64,000 bases of DNA, from contig NC_066583.1 of the NCBI RefSeq assembly GCF_024323335.1, forward strand, positions 272,870,916-272,934,915, written 5' to 3'. The translations under genes and the position numbers were made by a program. This document shows positions 1 through 12,604 of the stretch, piece after piece (positions within the stretch are counted from its first letter, which is position 1; every line of letters starts with the position of its first letter). This DNA comes from Lathyrus oleraceus. Its lineage: Eukaryota > Streptophyta > Magnoliopsida > Fabales > Fabaceae. Under the pieces are notes generated by a model, which worked only from the letters and a program-made list of their open reading frames with translations, had not been told where the DNA came from and made no database searches.

Positions 1-927
1 GCTCAGTTGGATCAATGCATTGCCAAATTCATCTGTCAGTTGAAAAAGTCAACTGTGGTCAACTGTGCATGATTTAATGGATTTGGAGGTGGGATTGAGT
101 TGGATACACTTCATTCATGTTGAAACAAGTGTTATTTGACATTTCAAAGCTTAAGAATGAAGGAAATCAAGTCAGAACAGAAATGGCCAAAAATAGAAAG
201 TGACTTGTAATAGAAGTTTCCAAAAATGGAAAGTTTTTGACCTCAAAATTACATGTCCAAGGAAGCTTCAAATGGAAATTTGTTCAACATGAAAGTTGTA
301 GATCTTGTTCTCACCTTTCCAAAAAGTCCAAGAACTTGAAAATCCCATGTATGGTTGGCAAGTTATGGTCCAGTCAATTTCAAAAATGACCCATAATCAG
401 AGGGGCATAACTTCCACATGGAGTTTCCAAATGGGATGATCTTTTTATGCACAAACTCCATTTGACATGTATTTTCATGGTGCATAATTTGAATTCATCA
501 AAAGTGGTCAATGCAAAAAGTCAAATTTCAAGTGTACAGTTAAAAAACCAGGGGCAAAATGGTCCAACTTGTGAAATAATGGGAATTTTGGAATGGGGAT
601 TTTTGCAACACCTCACAAATGCTATTTGGAAATGGTTTGAATCATCATAACATGTCAAGGCCTCATGGTTGAACAATTCACTTTTGAAATGAACTTGAAA
701 ATGCATAAACTTGCCATAGCATAGTGAAATTCAAAAAATACATGGCCAATCAACATGGGACAAGTTGCAACAGCTCATGACAGATGTTTAGAGCATGTGT
801 GAGCTGTCAATACAGCTGTCATTGGCCTGTGGTGAAATGGCATTTTTGCCCTTACTTTGAAAATGACACATTTGCTAATCTCATTGCATTTGGTTAATTA
901 AGTGATTAAGGCTTGATTAAGCTGAAG

Positions 928-935
928 TATATATT
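928..935 (+). promoter_or_regulatory. Putative TATA box of element A LTR
   Basis: TATATATT is followed about 30 bases later by an A-rich leader starting near AACAGAATCAC. It is the best TATA candidate in the LTR and is conserved at 37181-37188 in the 3' LTR. The transcription start is inferred only. Confidence 0.4.
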
Positions 936-3900
936 CCTAATCATAACCAACTTCTAACAGAATCACAATTCACCAAAAATTGCAAAAATTTTCCCTCCAA
1001 TTCTCAAGAAAGTTCAAGAACATTCAAGAGCAAAATTGGATCAAACTCTTCCAATTCTTCATCAAATTCGAAATTTCTTTTTGCTGCTTCTTCCTTGGAT
1101 CTCCTTCTTCAACTGTTTTGGTAGTTTGGATCCAAAGAGCATCAAATTCTCCACTGTCCAAATTATGCTCATCAATGGCATTTGGAGATTTCTTCCACTA
1201 GAAGCGAATTCGAGCCAAGCTACAAGTTGCATTCACCTTCTTATATCTTCTACTTGATCTGTTTTTGGAATTTGCGCATCAAAACATCACGAATCACGGC
1301 TGTCATCAAACAAAGGTGCGAATTCGAATCTCATGGTTTTGTAAATTGTTATATGCATTGTGTAGATCGTTCATCGTAGGTTAGCGTGAAACTTGTGGTT
1401 TATGAAATGATTAAGTATTAAGAGAGATATCTTGATTTCAAGTTTTGTGTTCATTCCTTTCCAAGCTCGATTCGTGATGTACAGTGGAAATTAATAAAAA
1501 TTGTTAGCATATTAGTGATGTGCGTTAGGAGACGAAGAGAATGGTATAGGATTTGCGCGTTTTGGTTGAGATTTGAGCGGAACCGCATTTGAAGAAGAAG
1601 AACACGTTAACGGCGCGGGGAAGACGATTTGCTGGAGCTGTTTTCTCTGTTTGATCCGTCACGTGGCCTGGAAATTTTGAAAAGTTGTTTCCCTCCATTA
1701 CAAACCAATTACACACCGCCACGCAGTAAATGAGACGCTGAGTTGGACCGGCTGGCTGGATAATTACGGGATTGCCATTACTTCTAATTAATTAAATATA
1801 ACATCTAAATAATTATTTCATTTAATTAACCAAACATTAAAAAATTCATAGAAAATTATTGGAAGGTCAAAAAAATATGAGGATTTTTTCTATAGTTTCC
1901 ATTTTTCCTGTAGAATTTTATGAGCATGATTTCCAAAATTGTGCATGGTGAAAAGTTGACTTTGCCTAGGGATGTTTGACTTGTGTGTATTTTTGACATG
2001 TTCTACCATTTTCAATGTGAAATACTCATACCTTAAAAGAAGTTCTTGAAATTTTTGTGGTGATTCTAGACATGTTGATGGTGATTTACATATAAATTTT
2101 GTGATTTTTGGATACCTGTGGAGTGAGATATGATTTTTTGAACTTAGGTGTGACAATTTGTGTCACACCTAACTAGGGCAACTTCATGAAATTATTTGCC
2201 TGGCCTATGATTGTTGGAATGGATTAAAATTTTGCATGAATGATTATGGATATGTTGAGATGTTAGGTGAATTTGTCTGGATTTTTATGTGGCATTTTCA
2301 ATTTAATTGATATTTTTCATCTCTGTTGGTTAATTGTGCAAGCTTGTATGACACATGTTAGTATATCTTGTGTGAAATTCTCATATGGCTTTGGATGAGT
2401 GTGAATTTTGGTATGCTGGTTGTAGACACATTGTAGGACATCCCTGTTTTGGTCCCATTCATTTCTTAACTGTTTTCATTGACTTATGAATTTTTGAAGT
2501 GAATGCTTGTGTTGATGCTATGAATTGGCTTGAATAATTGTGTCTGTATTTCTTGATTTTCATTGCCCTAGTTCCTTTTATCCAATTGAGCTGAAAATTG
2601 ACATGCTATACCTTGAATAGGTCTTGTTTAGGTGTGAATTATTTGAGGATTTTTGGAATTATTTTGGTATACTTTTGATGGAATTCATTCTGTTTGGACA
2701 TTGGATGTTCCATTTGACCTAGTTTGTGATGTTTTGGTCATGAAATGAATATGGTGAATGATATGAGTATGGGATCAATTGCATTTGCTTTCTATTTGCA
2801 TTAATTTGGTTTTGGTTGAGAATTGTTTGCTGTTTAGAATTTTTTCTCCCTTTTGGACCCTAGGCTTGGCCTAGTGGTCCAGTTTCTCACATTTGGTTTG
2901 ACTTTTCAGGATGAAATGCACAATGCTTAAGGAGAATGCTTCAAGTCAATTAAATTGAGATTGTTTGGTGTTGAGAACTAATTTGACTTTGTTTTGTAGG
3001 TTGTGAAGCTTGAGCTTGAGCTTATAGCTTGCACTTATGTGCATTAACCTGTGTTGCTTAATCTGTATAGTCTGACTGATTAACATTTGCTGTTTATTGT
3101 TGTTTGTCTGAGTACTGATGATACTTGATTGATTTCAGGTACATTTAGTCGCTTATAGTTCTTTAAGAACTTGCTTGCTGCTGCTTGGTTTTTAACCCAC
3201 TTGAGGTAGGACTTCTATTCTTCATGTAGTCTGGAAGACCCGGCCTGTTACTTGGCCGGGCAATTGTCTGAAGTCCTCCTTAAGAGGCGATGTTTGTGGT
3301 TGTTTACATTTGTGCCCAAGCAGGTGAAGACCTCTATGAGGCAATTGGTGGATCAAAGGGATATGCAATCTATCCCCCACTATTCTGTGAGTCGTCCCTC
3401 TGCTCACACGGCTGTGTGTTGATGCATTGGGACACAAACCCAAGATCCTGTGTTGTTGCACAATCGAGTCAGAGTCTTTGAGCGTAGAAGGGTCCCTCCA
3501 TTCTGGACCCACGATCCTTTGTCTGAAGCTCTCCCTGGTCAGGGATAAGAGCTGTGAGGTCTCATCCTCACTTCACCCTTTCATCTGCTTCACCTTAGCC
3601 TCGTAATGGCAAGGTTAAGAGCGAATAATACCCATGTACAGATGACTTGCTTCGGCAGTCAAACCCATTGTTTGAGCCTCACTTGACTGGTTATAGTGTG
3701 TGCTATGTGAATATTTGCTTGAAATGCTTGTTTTGATCTGTATGCTTGTATGCTTGCTTTCTTCCTGGATAGGATTAGCTTGCAGTTGTGCAAGTAGGTA
3801 GAAACCTGAACATAGGGTAATGATGCATGACAACACTAGGCTCGAGTCCAGCTCCCTGGTAGTGTGTCTTCCCTCGGTTTCTGGCTAGATTTTCTTTCCC

Positions 3901-4023
3901 TTGAGGGGGAACTACATCGCCCTGATCCTTGTTCCAGACGAGGTATGTAGGCAGGAGGTCGTGCGAGACCTCTCCGGGCACTTTTTTTTCTTTTTGTGTG
4001 TGTTTACTTGTCATCTAATTGCG

Positions 4024-4230
4024 TGTTTTGGTTCGGATGCTGACGTAAGTCCAGTGATTGGCTGTCGGGCTCCACGTTTGCCCTTGTGAGTGTGTTTTGG
4101 TTCGGATGCTGACGTAAGTCCAATGATTGGCTGTTGGGCTCCACGTTTGCCCTTGTGAGTGTGTTTTGGTTCGGATGCTGACGTAAGTCCAATGATTGGA
4201 TGTTGGGCTCCATGTTTGCCATCTGTTTGT
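4024..4230 (+). repeat. 69-bp tandem repeat, three copies, in 5' LTR of A
   Basis: Units begin with TGTTTTGGTTCGG at 4024, 4093 and 4162. The period is a multiple of three, which creates open frames on the minus strand with a 23-residue periodicity. These are by-products. The same array is at 40278-40484 in the 3' LTR. Confidence 0.85.
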
Positions 4231-4557
4231 GTGTTTTGTGTTGTTTGGCGTGCGTAAGCCGAACTACAGTGGCTCTGATTCTTGTTCCAGACAAGATATG
4301 TAGGCATAGGATGCGACGTCCTATCGAGCTCCCTTCTGTTAACCCCACCTGCGTTCCCTGTGTGTGTGTGTGATGTTTAGCAACCTATTCTTTATTTTAG
4401 AACGTGGATCCCGTCGAGTACGACGGACGTGAGGGGTGCTAATACCTTCCCCTTGCGTAACCGACTCCCTTACCCTTTCTCTTTGGTCGCGAGACCATTT
4501 CCTTTCCAGGTTTCTCTGAGCGTTTCCTTTCCCTATTTTGGGATAAATAACGCGCAG

Positions 4558-4568
4558 TGGCGGCTCTG
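4558..4568 (+). promoter_or_regulatory. PBS-like sequence inside LTR of A
   Basis: TGGCGGCTCTG matches the first 11 bases of the real PBS (TGGCGACTCTG, at 4622) with one mismatch and lies about 50 bases before the LTR end. Element B has an exact 11-base match at the equivalent place. Function is unknown; chance, or an ancestral shift of the LTR boundary, are alternatives. Confidence 0.4.
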
Positions 4569-4621
4569 TGTTGTGTTTTTATTCGAGCCTCGCCGGTTGT
4601 TTTTTCGCAGGATGCGACAGC

Positions 4622-4639
4622 TGGCGACTCTGCTGGGGA
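4622..4639 (+). other. Primer-binding site of element A
   Basis: TGGCGACTCTGCTGGGGA starts two bases after the LTR-terminal CA, the expected place for the tRNA primer-binding site of minus-strand DNA synthesis. The identical 18-mer occurs at the same spacing in element B. Ogre/Tat elements are reported to use tRNA-Arg; I did not align it to a tRNA. Confidence 0.9.
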
Positions 4640-5705
4640 CTTATAGGATGTTGACCTGTGCTGGTCCATCGTCCCTGAGCGAGTCTTTCCTAGCGTTCTA
4701 GGATAGTTTAGGTTGCTTGTGTTGTTTGATTTATTGCATTTATTATTCTAACCAGTGTATATATTTGCATTAATATTTGCATGCATCATACTATCATGTT
4801 GCCGTCCTCTGTGCAGGTGGTTCCTCTGTTTGGGGTGGGTGTTCTGAGTGGGGCTAAAACCCAGGCCCGAGTATACACCTAGGATTAGTGTGGTCTCATG
4901 TTGCCTCCTTCATGTTAAGTCAACATGTGCCTGGCAGCATGATGTACCACAAGCCGGACGAGGTTCATTTGATAGTGCTTGCCTCTGTGGATATTCCACT
5001 TTGGTTGAGTTACTTCATCTGGACTATTGACTCTGGTGACCGATCATTTCCCGGATCTTTGGTTCAGACGATCTCAGGAGAGCTACAATGGCACACCCGA
5101 AAGGGCAAACCCATTGAGTATCTCTGCCCGATTGTCGAGACTATTATCCGCCTTAGGATGACCTGTTTAGAATTTACCTGTGAGGGGAGGGTGATTCTTG
5201 CAGATGCATGTTCAGATGGTGACTCAGATGGTGACCTTTTGTTCCGTGGATCAGAGTCATATTTATAAGTCGGATTTATGGCCATTTATGTCAGAGACGC
5301 CGGAGTGCTGTCCGAGATTTATCAGTGGGGATCCGTTTATTTCAGGATTCCCCGGGCCGAGTTATTTATCAGTGGGGATCCGTTTATTTCGGGATTCCCC
5401 GGGCCGATTCAGATAATGATGGGTACCTGATCAGAGATTGATGATGATGATGATGATGATGATGTATTTCCCGTTTATTTCGGAACCCGTGGGTCAGATT
5501 GGTGGTTACCAGTTTCCTCAGATGGTTATGATCAGTTCAGAAACCAGGTTTCAGTGCAGATGATCAGATGGCTTGGAGGATGGCAACGCATTGCATTCAT
5601 TCATCAGCATCATTACATATTGCATTAATTGCATCTAACACATGTTTACTCATATGCAGGGACATTTTTGACCGAGATCCTGGTTGAGAGACTTCCTGTT
5701 CAGAT
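4640..5705 (+). other. 5' untranslated leader of element A
   Basis: This is the leader between PBS and ORF1. No credible coding frame is seen. It contains a direct duplication of about 45 bp (units near 5318 and 5362, each with GGGGATCCGTTTATTTC and CCCCGGGCCGA) and a short GAT trinucleotide run near 5440-5463. Confidence 0.7.
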
Positions 5706-7405
5706 ATGAGGACCGGTCTGAAAGACAACATTGCCTACAGTTTCTTCGATCCTGAGATTGGTGTGCTGAAGGAGATGATAGCATTGATTACTCCCGACCA
5801 TGTGGGGATGCTCAGAGAGGCATACGGTAGTATCCTGAAGACGGTTTTCAGACTCACAGACAGTGACAGAAGTGCCATTCATACTCTTCTCCAGTTCTAT
5901 GATCCAGGGCTGAGGTGTTTCGTATTTCCAGATTATCTGTTGGGACCTCTGATGGAGGACTATGCTAGCATCCTGGGTATGCAGATCCGTGATCAGATTC
6001 CTTTTCATGTCACTAGGGTAGAGCCTGATGTCCTGGGGATTTCTCGTGCTCTTTATTTGAGTCCGGAAATGGTCAAGGCAGGATTGAAGGAAAAGGGGAA
6101 ATTACCTGGATTTCATTTGAGTTTCCTGGCGGCTAATGCCAAGGAACATGCTGTTATGGGTAATTGGAAGACGGTTTGTGCTCTGATTGCTGTGAGCATT
6201 TATGGGATTGTTCTGTTTCCTAATCAGAAGAATTTTGTAGACCATAATGCTGTCAGATTATTCATGCAGAGAAACCCTATTCCTACTCTGATCGGAGATG
6301 TATACTACTCGGTTCATAACAGGAACGAGAAGCGGCGTGGGGGTTTGGTCAGGTGCTGTTCTCAGTTACTCTTCAGGTGGTTTATGGGGTATTTGCCTTC
6401 CAGAGGTGCTTTTGCTCATCTTGATCCTTCGGGCAAGTGGTCCTTCAGGTTGATGGGTTTGCGGGCTGATGATATTGCATGGACTCATATTGGTTTGGCT
6501 GGCCGGGATTTCATATATAGTTGTGGGAGTTTACCTAATGTGCCTCTTGTGGGGGTTCAAGGTTGCATCAATTACAACCCGGTGCTTCTCAGGAGACAGA
6601 TGGGGTTTGCTGTAGAGGGTCCTCCTCTCGGGCGGGAGATTCAGGAGTCCTTTTACTTCCCGATTGAGGGCAATCAGACCAAGCTGAGGCAGGTATTGGA
6701 TGAGTGGCGAGATATCCGGAGGAAGGGTAAGGTTCCTTATGGTAAAGTCAACTGCCGGTATTTTCCATTATTTGAGGATTGGTTGCGGAAAAGAATTGAG
6801 ATTACATTTCTGCCATTTCCTGGAGGTGATCTTGGGTTTCATATGATCGAGGGTCCAAGTTCTTCTGTCAGTATGGAAGAATTCCTCGAGATGAAGAGAG
6901 CCAGAGATCAGTTACTTGTAGAGAAAGCTGAATTGGAGAGGAGTGTTGCTCGGTTTCAGATAGCCAATCAGGAGATCAAAGTGAAGATGGAATATCAAGA
7001 CAAGCGACATGCCTTGGAGCAAAGCGCTTTGAGATGGATACTGCCTATTATGGGAAGATTAGTCAAGCCTTAGCATCGTCCAACAGGGAGCACGACATCA
7101 CCAAAGAGAGATTGGCTAGAGCTTCAAAAGTCATTGAAGATGAGAAGAGGAGGCAGATTCTCGTGAAGGATCAGAGAGATGCTAGAGCCCGGAGCCTTGC
7201 TACAGAGTGGGAAGCAGAGAAAGCGGAGATCATGGCAGAGAGAGATCACTACAGGGCTGAGAGGGATCACTACTTCAGGCAGATGAAGATTCATCAGAAA
7301 GAAGTGGGGAGATTGCAGCAGGAGAACACCGAGCTCAGGTTCGCCGCAGAGTTCGCGAAGATGGAAGATGAGATAGGGCCATCTGTGGGACCCTCATCCA
7401 GCTAG
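5706..7405 (+). pseudogene. Ogre ORF1 (extra ORF upstream of gag), frameshifted
   Basis: This is the extra ORF that Ogre elements carry between the 5' UTR and gag; its biochemical function is not known. Translation from the ATG at 5706 is open for 455 codons to 7073. The natural C-terminus continues in another frame (7034-7405, about 123 residues, ending GPSSS). The two frames overlap near 7030, and both sides are rich in charged heptad-like stretches typical of a coiled coil, so I infer a small indel near 7030 in an ORF of about 565-570 codons. The N-terminal part is globular (Trp, Cys and Gly-rich segments, no transmembrane segment). It is followed by a non-coding stretch of about 430 bases and then by the insertion of element B. 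I see no motif that assigns an activity. Confidence 0.75.
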
Positions 7406-7827
7406 ATCTTTCATTTGTGTGGATTACCGTCAGGCTTGTTGACGGAATCTACTTGCTTGTATTTCTTTCCTGATTCTGGAGGATTGTATTTGAATTCTAT
7501 CTGGTTTGATGTATGACTACGGCACTGTTTGTGCACTTTTGGTTATGTGATGGTGATTTTTCATTCAGTGATTGATCTTCAAGCTTTATTTGCTTTACCG
7601 TATGCACTCGCACAAGCACACACATGGTTGAGGGTATCATGCTAAATCGCATATCTCCGAGCCGCACGATGAAATCAAACGCTGAATATAAGAATCTTGC
7701 TGCCAGATTATTATTTGTCTTGATGATGCCAGGATCGAGATATAAAGTGTCCTTCATATGGATAGACACTGCATCCATGCATTGATCATAATAACCTGTG
7801 TTTTATTTTGTAGGTATCTGTTGCTAA

Positions 7828-7832
7828 CGTGC
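7828..7832. repeat. Left target-site duplication of element B (CGTGC)
   Basis: CGTGC directly precedes the TGTCGCACC terminus of element B, and the same five bases directly follow its other end at 25162-25166. This fixes both element borders and shows that B inserted into A. Confidence 0.93.
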
Positions 7833-7905
7833 TGTCGCACCTCGAAAAAATGGGGATACGACTTCAAAGCGAAGCGCGATCGCACGCTCGCAATGATGGA
7901 CTGAA

Positions 7906-7916
7906 CAGAGTCGCCA
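7906..7916 (-). promoter_or_regulatory. PBS-like sequence inside 3' LTR of B
   Basis: Plus-strand CAGAGTCGCCA is the reverse complement of TGGCGACTCTG, an exact match to the first 11 bases of the PBS, about 75 bases inside the LTR end. The 5' LTR copy is at 19259-19269 and a one-mismatch version is in element A at 4558. Confidence 0.45.
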
Positions 7917-8016
7917 CCGAATTTTATTTATTCCTAAAAAGGAAAGGGGAAATATCGATAAAACCCAAGACAAAAGAAAGGATAAGATATGGTCATCGCA
8001 ACCAATATCAGGGTTC

Positions 8017-8080
8017 GGGAGTCGATTACGCAAGGGGAAGGTATTAGCACCCCTCACGTCCGTTGTACTCAACGGGAACC
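8017..8080 (-). other. LTR block conserved between elements A and B
   Basis: The reverse complement of this block closely matches 4411-4469 of element A (shared cores GACGTGAGGGGTGCTAATAC and CCTTCCCCTTGCGTAA), although the LTR bodies are otherwise unrelated. It is repeated in the 5' LTR of B at 19370-19433. Such islands are likely cis signals (R/U5, packaging or priming), by inference only. Confidence 0.65.
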
Positions 8081-8700
8081 ATTAGGTCAGTTGTGTGCAT
8101 TAATGTTAGTTTGAAGTGTTAGGCTTTTCAATTTATTAGGTGGGAAAGAAAGAAAAGATGAGAAGAAATGTTTTTGGATATTTTAACGAAGGACTAAACC
8201 TAAGTTTTTTATTAGTGGGCCTGACAAGATTTAAAAATCCTGCTCCTACGTATCTCAAAAGAGAAATCAAGGCTTACGTAGTTCTGGATAGAAAAATGTT
8301 TGTTTGTTGGTCGATTTTAGCGAAAGCTATACTGTATTAATCGACGAAAACATTGTTTTACCCAAAACAGATGAGGAGTGGACGCATACCACACATCGAA
8401 CGGATTTATAAATCTACATTCGGAACAACGTCATTTATCTCTACTCAACAATCGTGGCCGAAACATTGTTTTATATCACTTAAGACAAGATACCTTTCAT
8501 TTAAGAAAAAGGTCTTTGATTAATCGCACGGCGGCGAGAAAAGAGTTTGATTGGTTGGATGTATTTTGAGTGATGGCGAGAACTTGGATGAGCGAGATAT
8601 ACATCTCCAATCCTAGCCTCAGGAGTGCATGGTATACACCATGTTCCATTTCCATCTTTATTGAAGAAGTATTAAGGTATGAATTAGGTATTTTGAAGTT

Positions 8701-9660
8701 TGAAAGACGAGTACTTGTGACCTACAAACTCTTACAGCTTGGGTCTAATACTCGGGACTACGTCTGGACATTCCACCCAGGCAGTCTGTTTCTTTCCAAT
8801 ATTGCTAAGAAAATGATTCGAATATTTATGAATGTTTTGGAGGGAAGACGAATATTTATGGCTTGCAAGCTCTTACAGCTTGAGCCTAATATTCGGGATT
8901 ACGACTGGATATTCCCTCCAGGTAATCTTTTTCTTCCAACTTTATTAAGAAGATGATTTGAATATTAGAGGGTTAAAGAGAAGACGAATATTTTATGGCT
9001 TGCAAGCTCTTACAGCTTGAGCCTAATATTCGGGATTACGACTGGACATTCCATCCAGGTAATCTTTTTCTTCCAACTTTTATTTAGAAAATGATTTTGA
9101 ATATTGGAGTGTTAAAGAGAAGACGAATATTTATGGCTTGCAAGCTCTTACAACTTGAGCCTAATATTCGGGATTACGACTGGACATTCCATCCAGGTAA
9201 CCTTTTTCTTCCAACTTTTATTTAGAAAATGATTTTGAATATTAGAGGGTGGAAGTGAAGACGAATATTTATGACTGGCAAGCTCTTACAGCTTGAGCCT
9301 AATATTCGGGATTACGACTGGACATTCCATCCAGGTAACCTTTTTCTTCCAACTTTTATTTAGAAAATGATTTTGAATATTAGAGGGTGGAAGTGAAGAC
9401 GAATATTTATGACTGGCAAGCTCTTACAGCTTGAGCCTAATATTCGAGATTACGACTGGACATTCCATCCAGGTAACCTTTTTCTTCCAACTTTTATTTA
9501 GAAAATGATTTTGAATATTAGAGGGTGGAAGTGAAGACGAATATTTATGACTGGCAAGCTCTTACAGCTTGAGCCTAATATTCGGGATTACGACTGGACA
9601 TTCCATCCAGGTAATCTTTTTCTTCGCGTTTTATTTAGAAAATGATTTGAATATTAAATT
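8701..9660 (-). repeat. 138-bp tandem array in LTR of B (about seven units)
   Basis: Units with the anchor GAAGACGAATATTT begin near 8844, 8980, 9119, 9257, 9395 and 9533, preceded by a more diverged unit at about 8701. Spacing is 136-139 bp. Each unit contains CAAGCTCTTACAGCTTGAG, an inverted repeat around ...CAAGCT/AGCTTG. The same array is at about 20054-21010. Confidence 0.88.
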
Positions 9661-10066
9661 AAAACAAATAAGGTACCGAGGTTTGAAATTATTGAAAGTT
9701 AAGTTCATTGTAAGAAGGCCCAAGAGTAAGCCACAGGACTGAATGCCAACTGAAACCGAGAGCAACTGAATTTAGCTCCAAGCTAACTTAGAGTGGATTT
9801 ATGTATGAATCACTCTATAAGAAGTCGAGCAACAATCTATGCGTCCAGACAATTTTCGGAAGTTAAATTGAATTTGAACTCCGAAATTACGACGCAATAA
9901 TACACCAAACAGCAGCAACCAAAGATGTTATTATTACAGTAGTGTCACAATTTTTTACATACACTCAAAGTAATCGAAAAATAGAAAGCTAACACGACAC
10001 ATGATATAATGAATTTGTATTGCTACAAAATTGACATAAAGCAAAAATAAAATAAATATCAAAATA

Positions 10067-10222
<156 letters not shown>

Positions 10223-11406
10223 ACTTATAGCTACTGTGTATATATACAGAAAATTGAAAGTAACGTATATACATTTAGGAATTGAAAAATTAAAAAATTG
10301 AAACTAAATAAAAAATATATATTTATATATACTGGACCTAAAAACATACATGTTATAAAAATTGCAAACTAGAAAAGAAAGATATATACATTTATATATA
10401 CCAAACTTAAAAACACATATATTATATAACTTATTAATTTATATATAAAACAAATAACCCACTAATATAGAAAACAAATGGCACGTAAAGGAAAAGAACT
10501 ACCCAACAACTCAACAACAATTGCTGGCCACAATTAACATGGTTGAACAAACACTGAAACAAGGTAGTAGATACACACACCATATGACCCATTTAAAATC
10601 AAAACACACATCAGGCATAATGCAGTAACAGTGCTAGACAAATTAAAATTTACAACGACATTCTCGGCTCAGGATCTTACCAAATGTCGAAGCGCCAATA
10701 TCGCCTAGAGCTCGTTGAGTTATTCGTACCGTATTTGCGCCGCTGAGGTTGTCAGTTGAAAAACAACCGCTAGTTGCGCTGCTGTTGGTGTGAATCTCGA
10801 AAACAGTGGGGAAACGGAACCGCGATTAGTGTCGTCCGCGCACGGTGCGTTGTTGCAAATGGAAGAAAAAAAACGGTGTGAGGTAGTGTGTGTTGTTGTT
10901 GACGGCGGATAAAGTGGCGGAGTCGAAGTGCAGGTGAGAGTTTATGGTGGAGGACGGTGTTTCGCGGCGGTGATGAAGCTTCAAACTCCTCCAACTCTTC
11001 AAACCAGGTTTGTCTTTGATTTTAAGGTTAGGGTTTTTCTGTTTGCCAGTTTTCAATTCCGCCTCCGATTTGCTTTCGAATTCTCCCCCCTTTTTCTGAA
11101 TCGCTTTCTTCCTTTTATCCTCACTGATTAGGGTTTGAATAGGCATCTTTGGGTTCCAAAAGAGTACCTCTGTAAACATCCTTTTTGATGCTCAGAAATT
11201 GGAATTGTCCTTTTTGATGCTAGAATTCGTTAACAGGTAATCTGAGCATCTGAGCGTTCCTCTTGTTTTTTGTCTCAATTCCAATTTGGGAATTTCCTTG
11301 AAATTTTAACGCTTTGACTGATTACTTTATCTTTTACTGCAGTGAAAAATTGGTTAACGCAGGAATGACTTTGGGGTAGGACTAGTTGCTGCGGATTGTT
11401 GGTTGT

Positions 11407-11772
11407 TGCTGCAGCAAGCTCGGGTTCACTTTCACCCCAATGACCAAATATGTTACCAACAGCATCTTCTCTCACAGATAGACCAACAATTCCCATGAGG
11501 TTTTTTACATACCTTCGAGCTAAAACATCCTTGTGAGTATACAAAACCCTGGTTACTGCTGGAGCAGGTGCGTCAAAAAATCCTGAAAGTTGATCAATCT
11601 GGTTCTGCAAACCCTGAGCGTCAACAGATAGTGAAGAGATGGAAGTGGGTTCGTGAATTGAGTAACCGGAAAATTGTTCTATGGTTGAGATGATTGAAGG
11701 GTCGTGTTCATGTTGATGGGCTGAAATTGAGGTGCATAAGCAGAAGAGTAGAATGACATAGTGATGAACCAT
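11407..11772 (-). pseudogene. UAH: Captured 5' fragment of ureidoglycolate amidohydrolase gene (3' LTR copy)
   Basis: The minus-strand frame from the ATG at 11772 gives a hydrophobic signal-like N-terminus (MVHHYVILLFCLC), then a segment with QNQIDQLSGFFDAPAPAVTR, RVLYTHKDVLARRYVKNLM and LSVREDAVGNIFGHW, which I recognise as the N-terminal part of plant ureidoglycolate amidohydrolase (M20-type peptidase fold, ureide breakdown in the ER). Similarity stops at about EPELAA, before the metal-binding residues, so no enzyme can be made. The frame runs on into unrelated LTR sequence to 11275. The abrupt stop suggests that one exon was captured. It lies 80 bases downstream of the adenylosuccinate lyase piece in the element's sense direction. 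Identification is from memory of the family; a protein search would settle it. Confidence 0.8.
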
Positions 11773-11851
11773 TCTGAGTGTGTTGCTCAAATTCATCAAA
11801 CACTCCCTAGTCATCCATAGTGCATTTGAGATATAAGATGCCTTTGCACGT

Positions 11852-12389
<538 letters not shown>

Positions 12390-12604
12390 TCAACGATGCA
12401 ATTGATTCTATCCAGCCTTCCATCAACAATCTACCAATATTCAACAGTCGACGTCGTTTGCAGTTGGTTTCAGTCCAAGAACCGAAAAATCAAACTTTCC
12501 AATATGTCAAGGATGAGGTAAGTTTCTACTGGTTTGTAATTTCCCAAGTTTCTACTGGTTTATTCTTTGGCAGGTAGGCTTCACTTTGTTGCATCAAACC
12601 GCTG

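Larger units (their letters stand above)
1..4619 (+). repeat. 5' LTR of element A (left end truncated by window)
   Basis: It matches 36254-40873 almost base for base. The LTR in full, judged from the 3' copy, is 5093 bp, starts TGTAACACC and ends GATGCGACA. By eye about two dozen substitutions or single-base indels separate the two copies (about 0.5 percent), indicating a young insertion. Short reading frames inside it are repeat or antisense by-products and are not genes. A conserved block near its 3' end (4411-4469) is shared with the LTR of element B. Confidence 0.93.

Noticed and set aside
3222..3512. 96-residue frame in LTR A
   Set aside because: It is within an LTR, antisense, and has no recognisable domain; present in the other LTR only as its copy.
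4004..4348. Minus-strand frame with a 23-residue repeat in LTR A
   Set aside because: It follows from the 69-bp tandem repeat and is antisense to the element.
8140..8956. Several plus-strand frames of 63-128 residues in LTR B
   Set aside because: Antisense to the element, low-complexity or repeat-derived, and no similarity I recognise.
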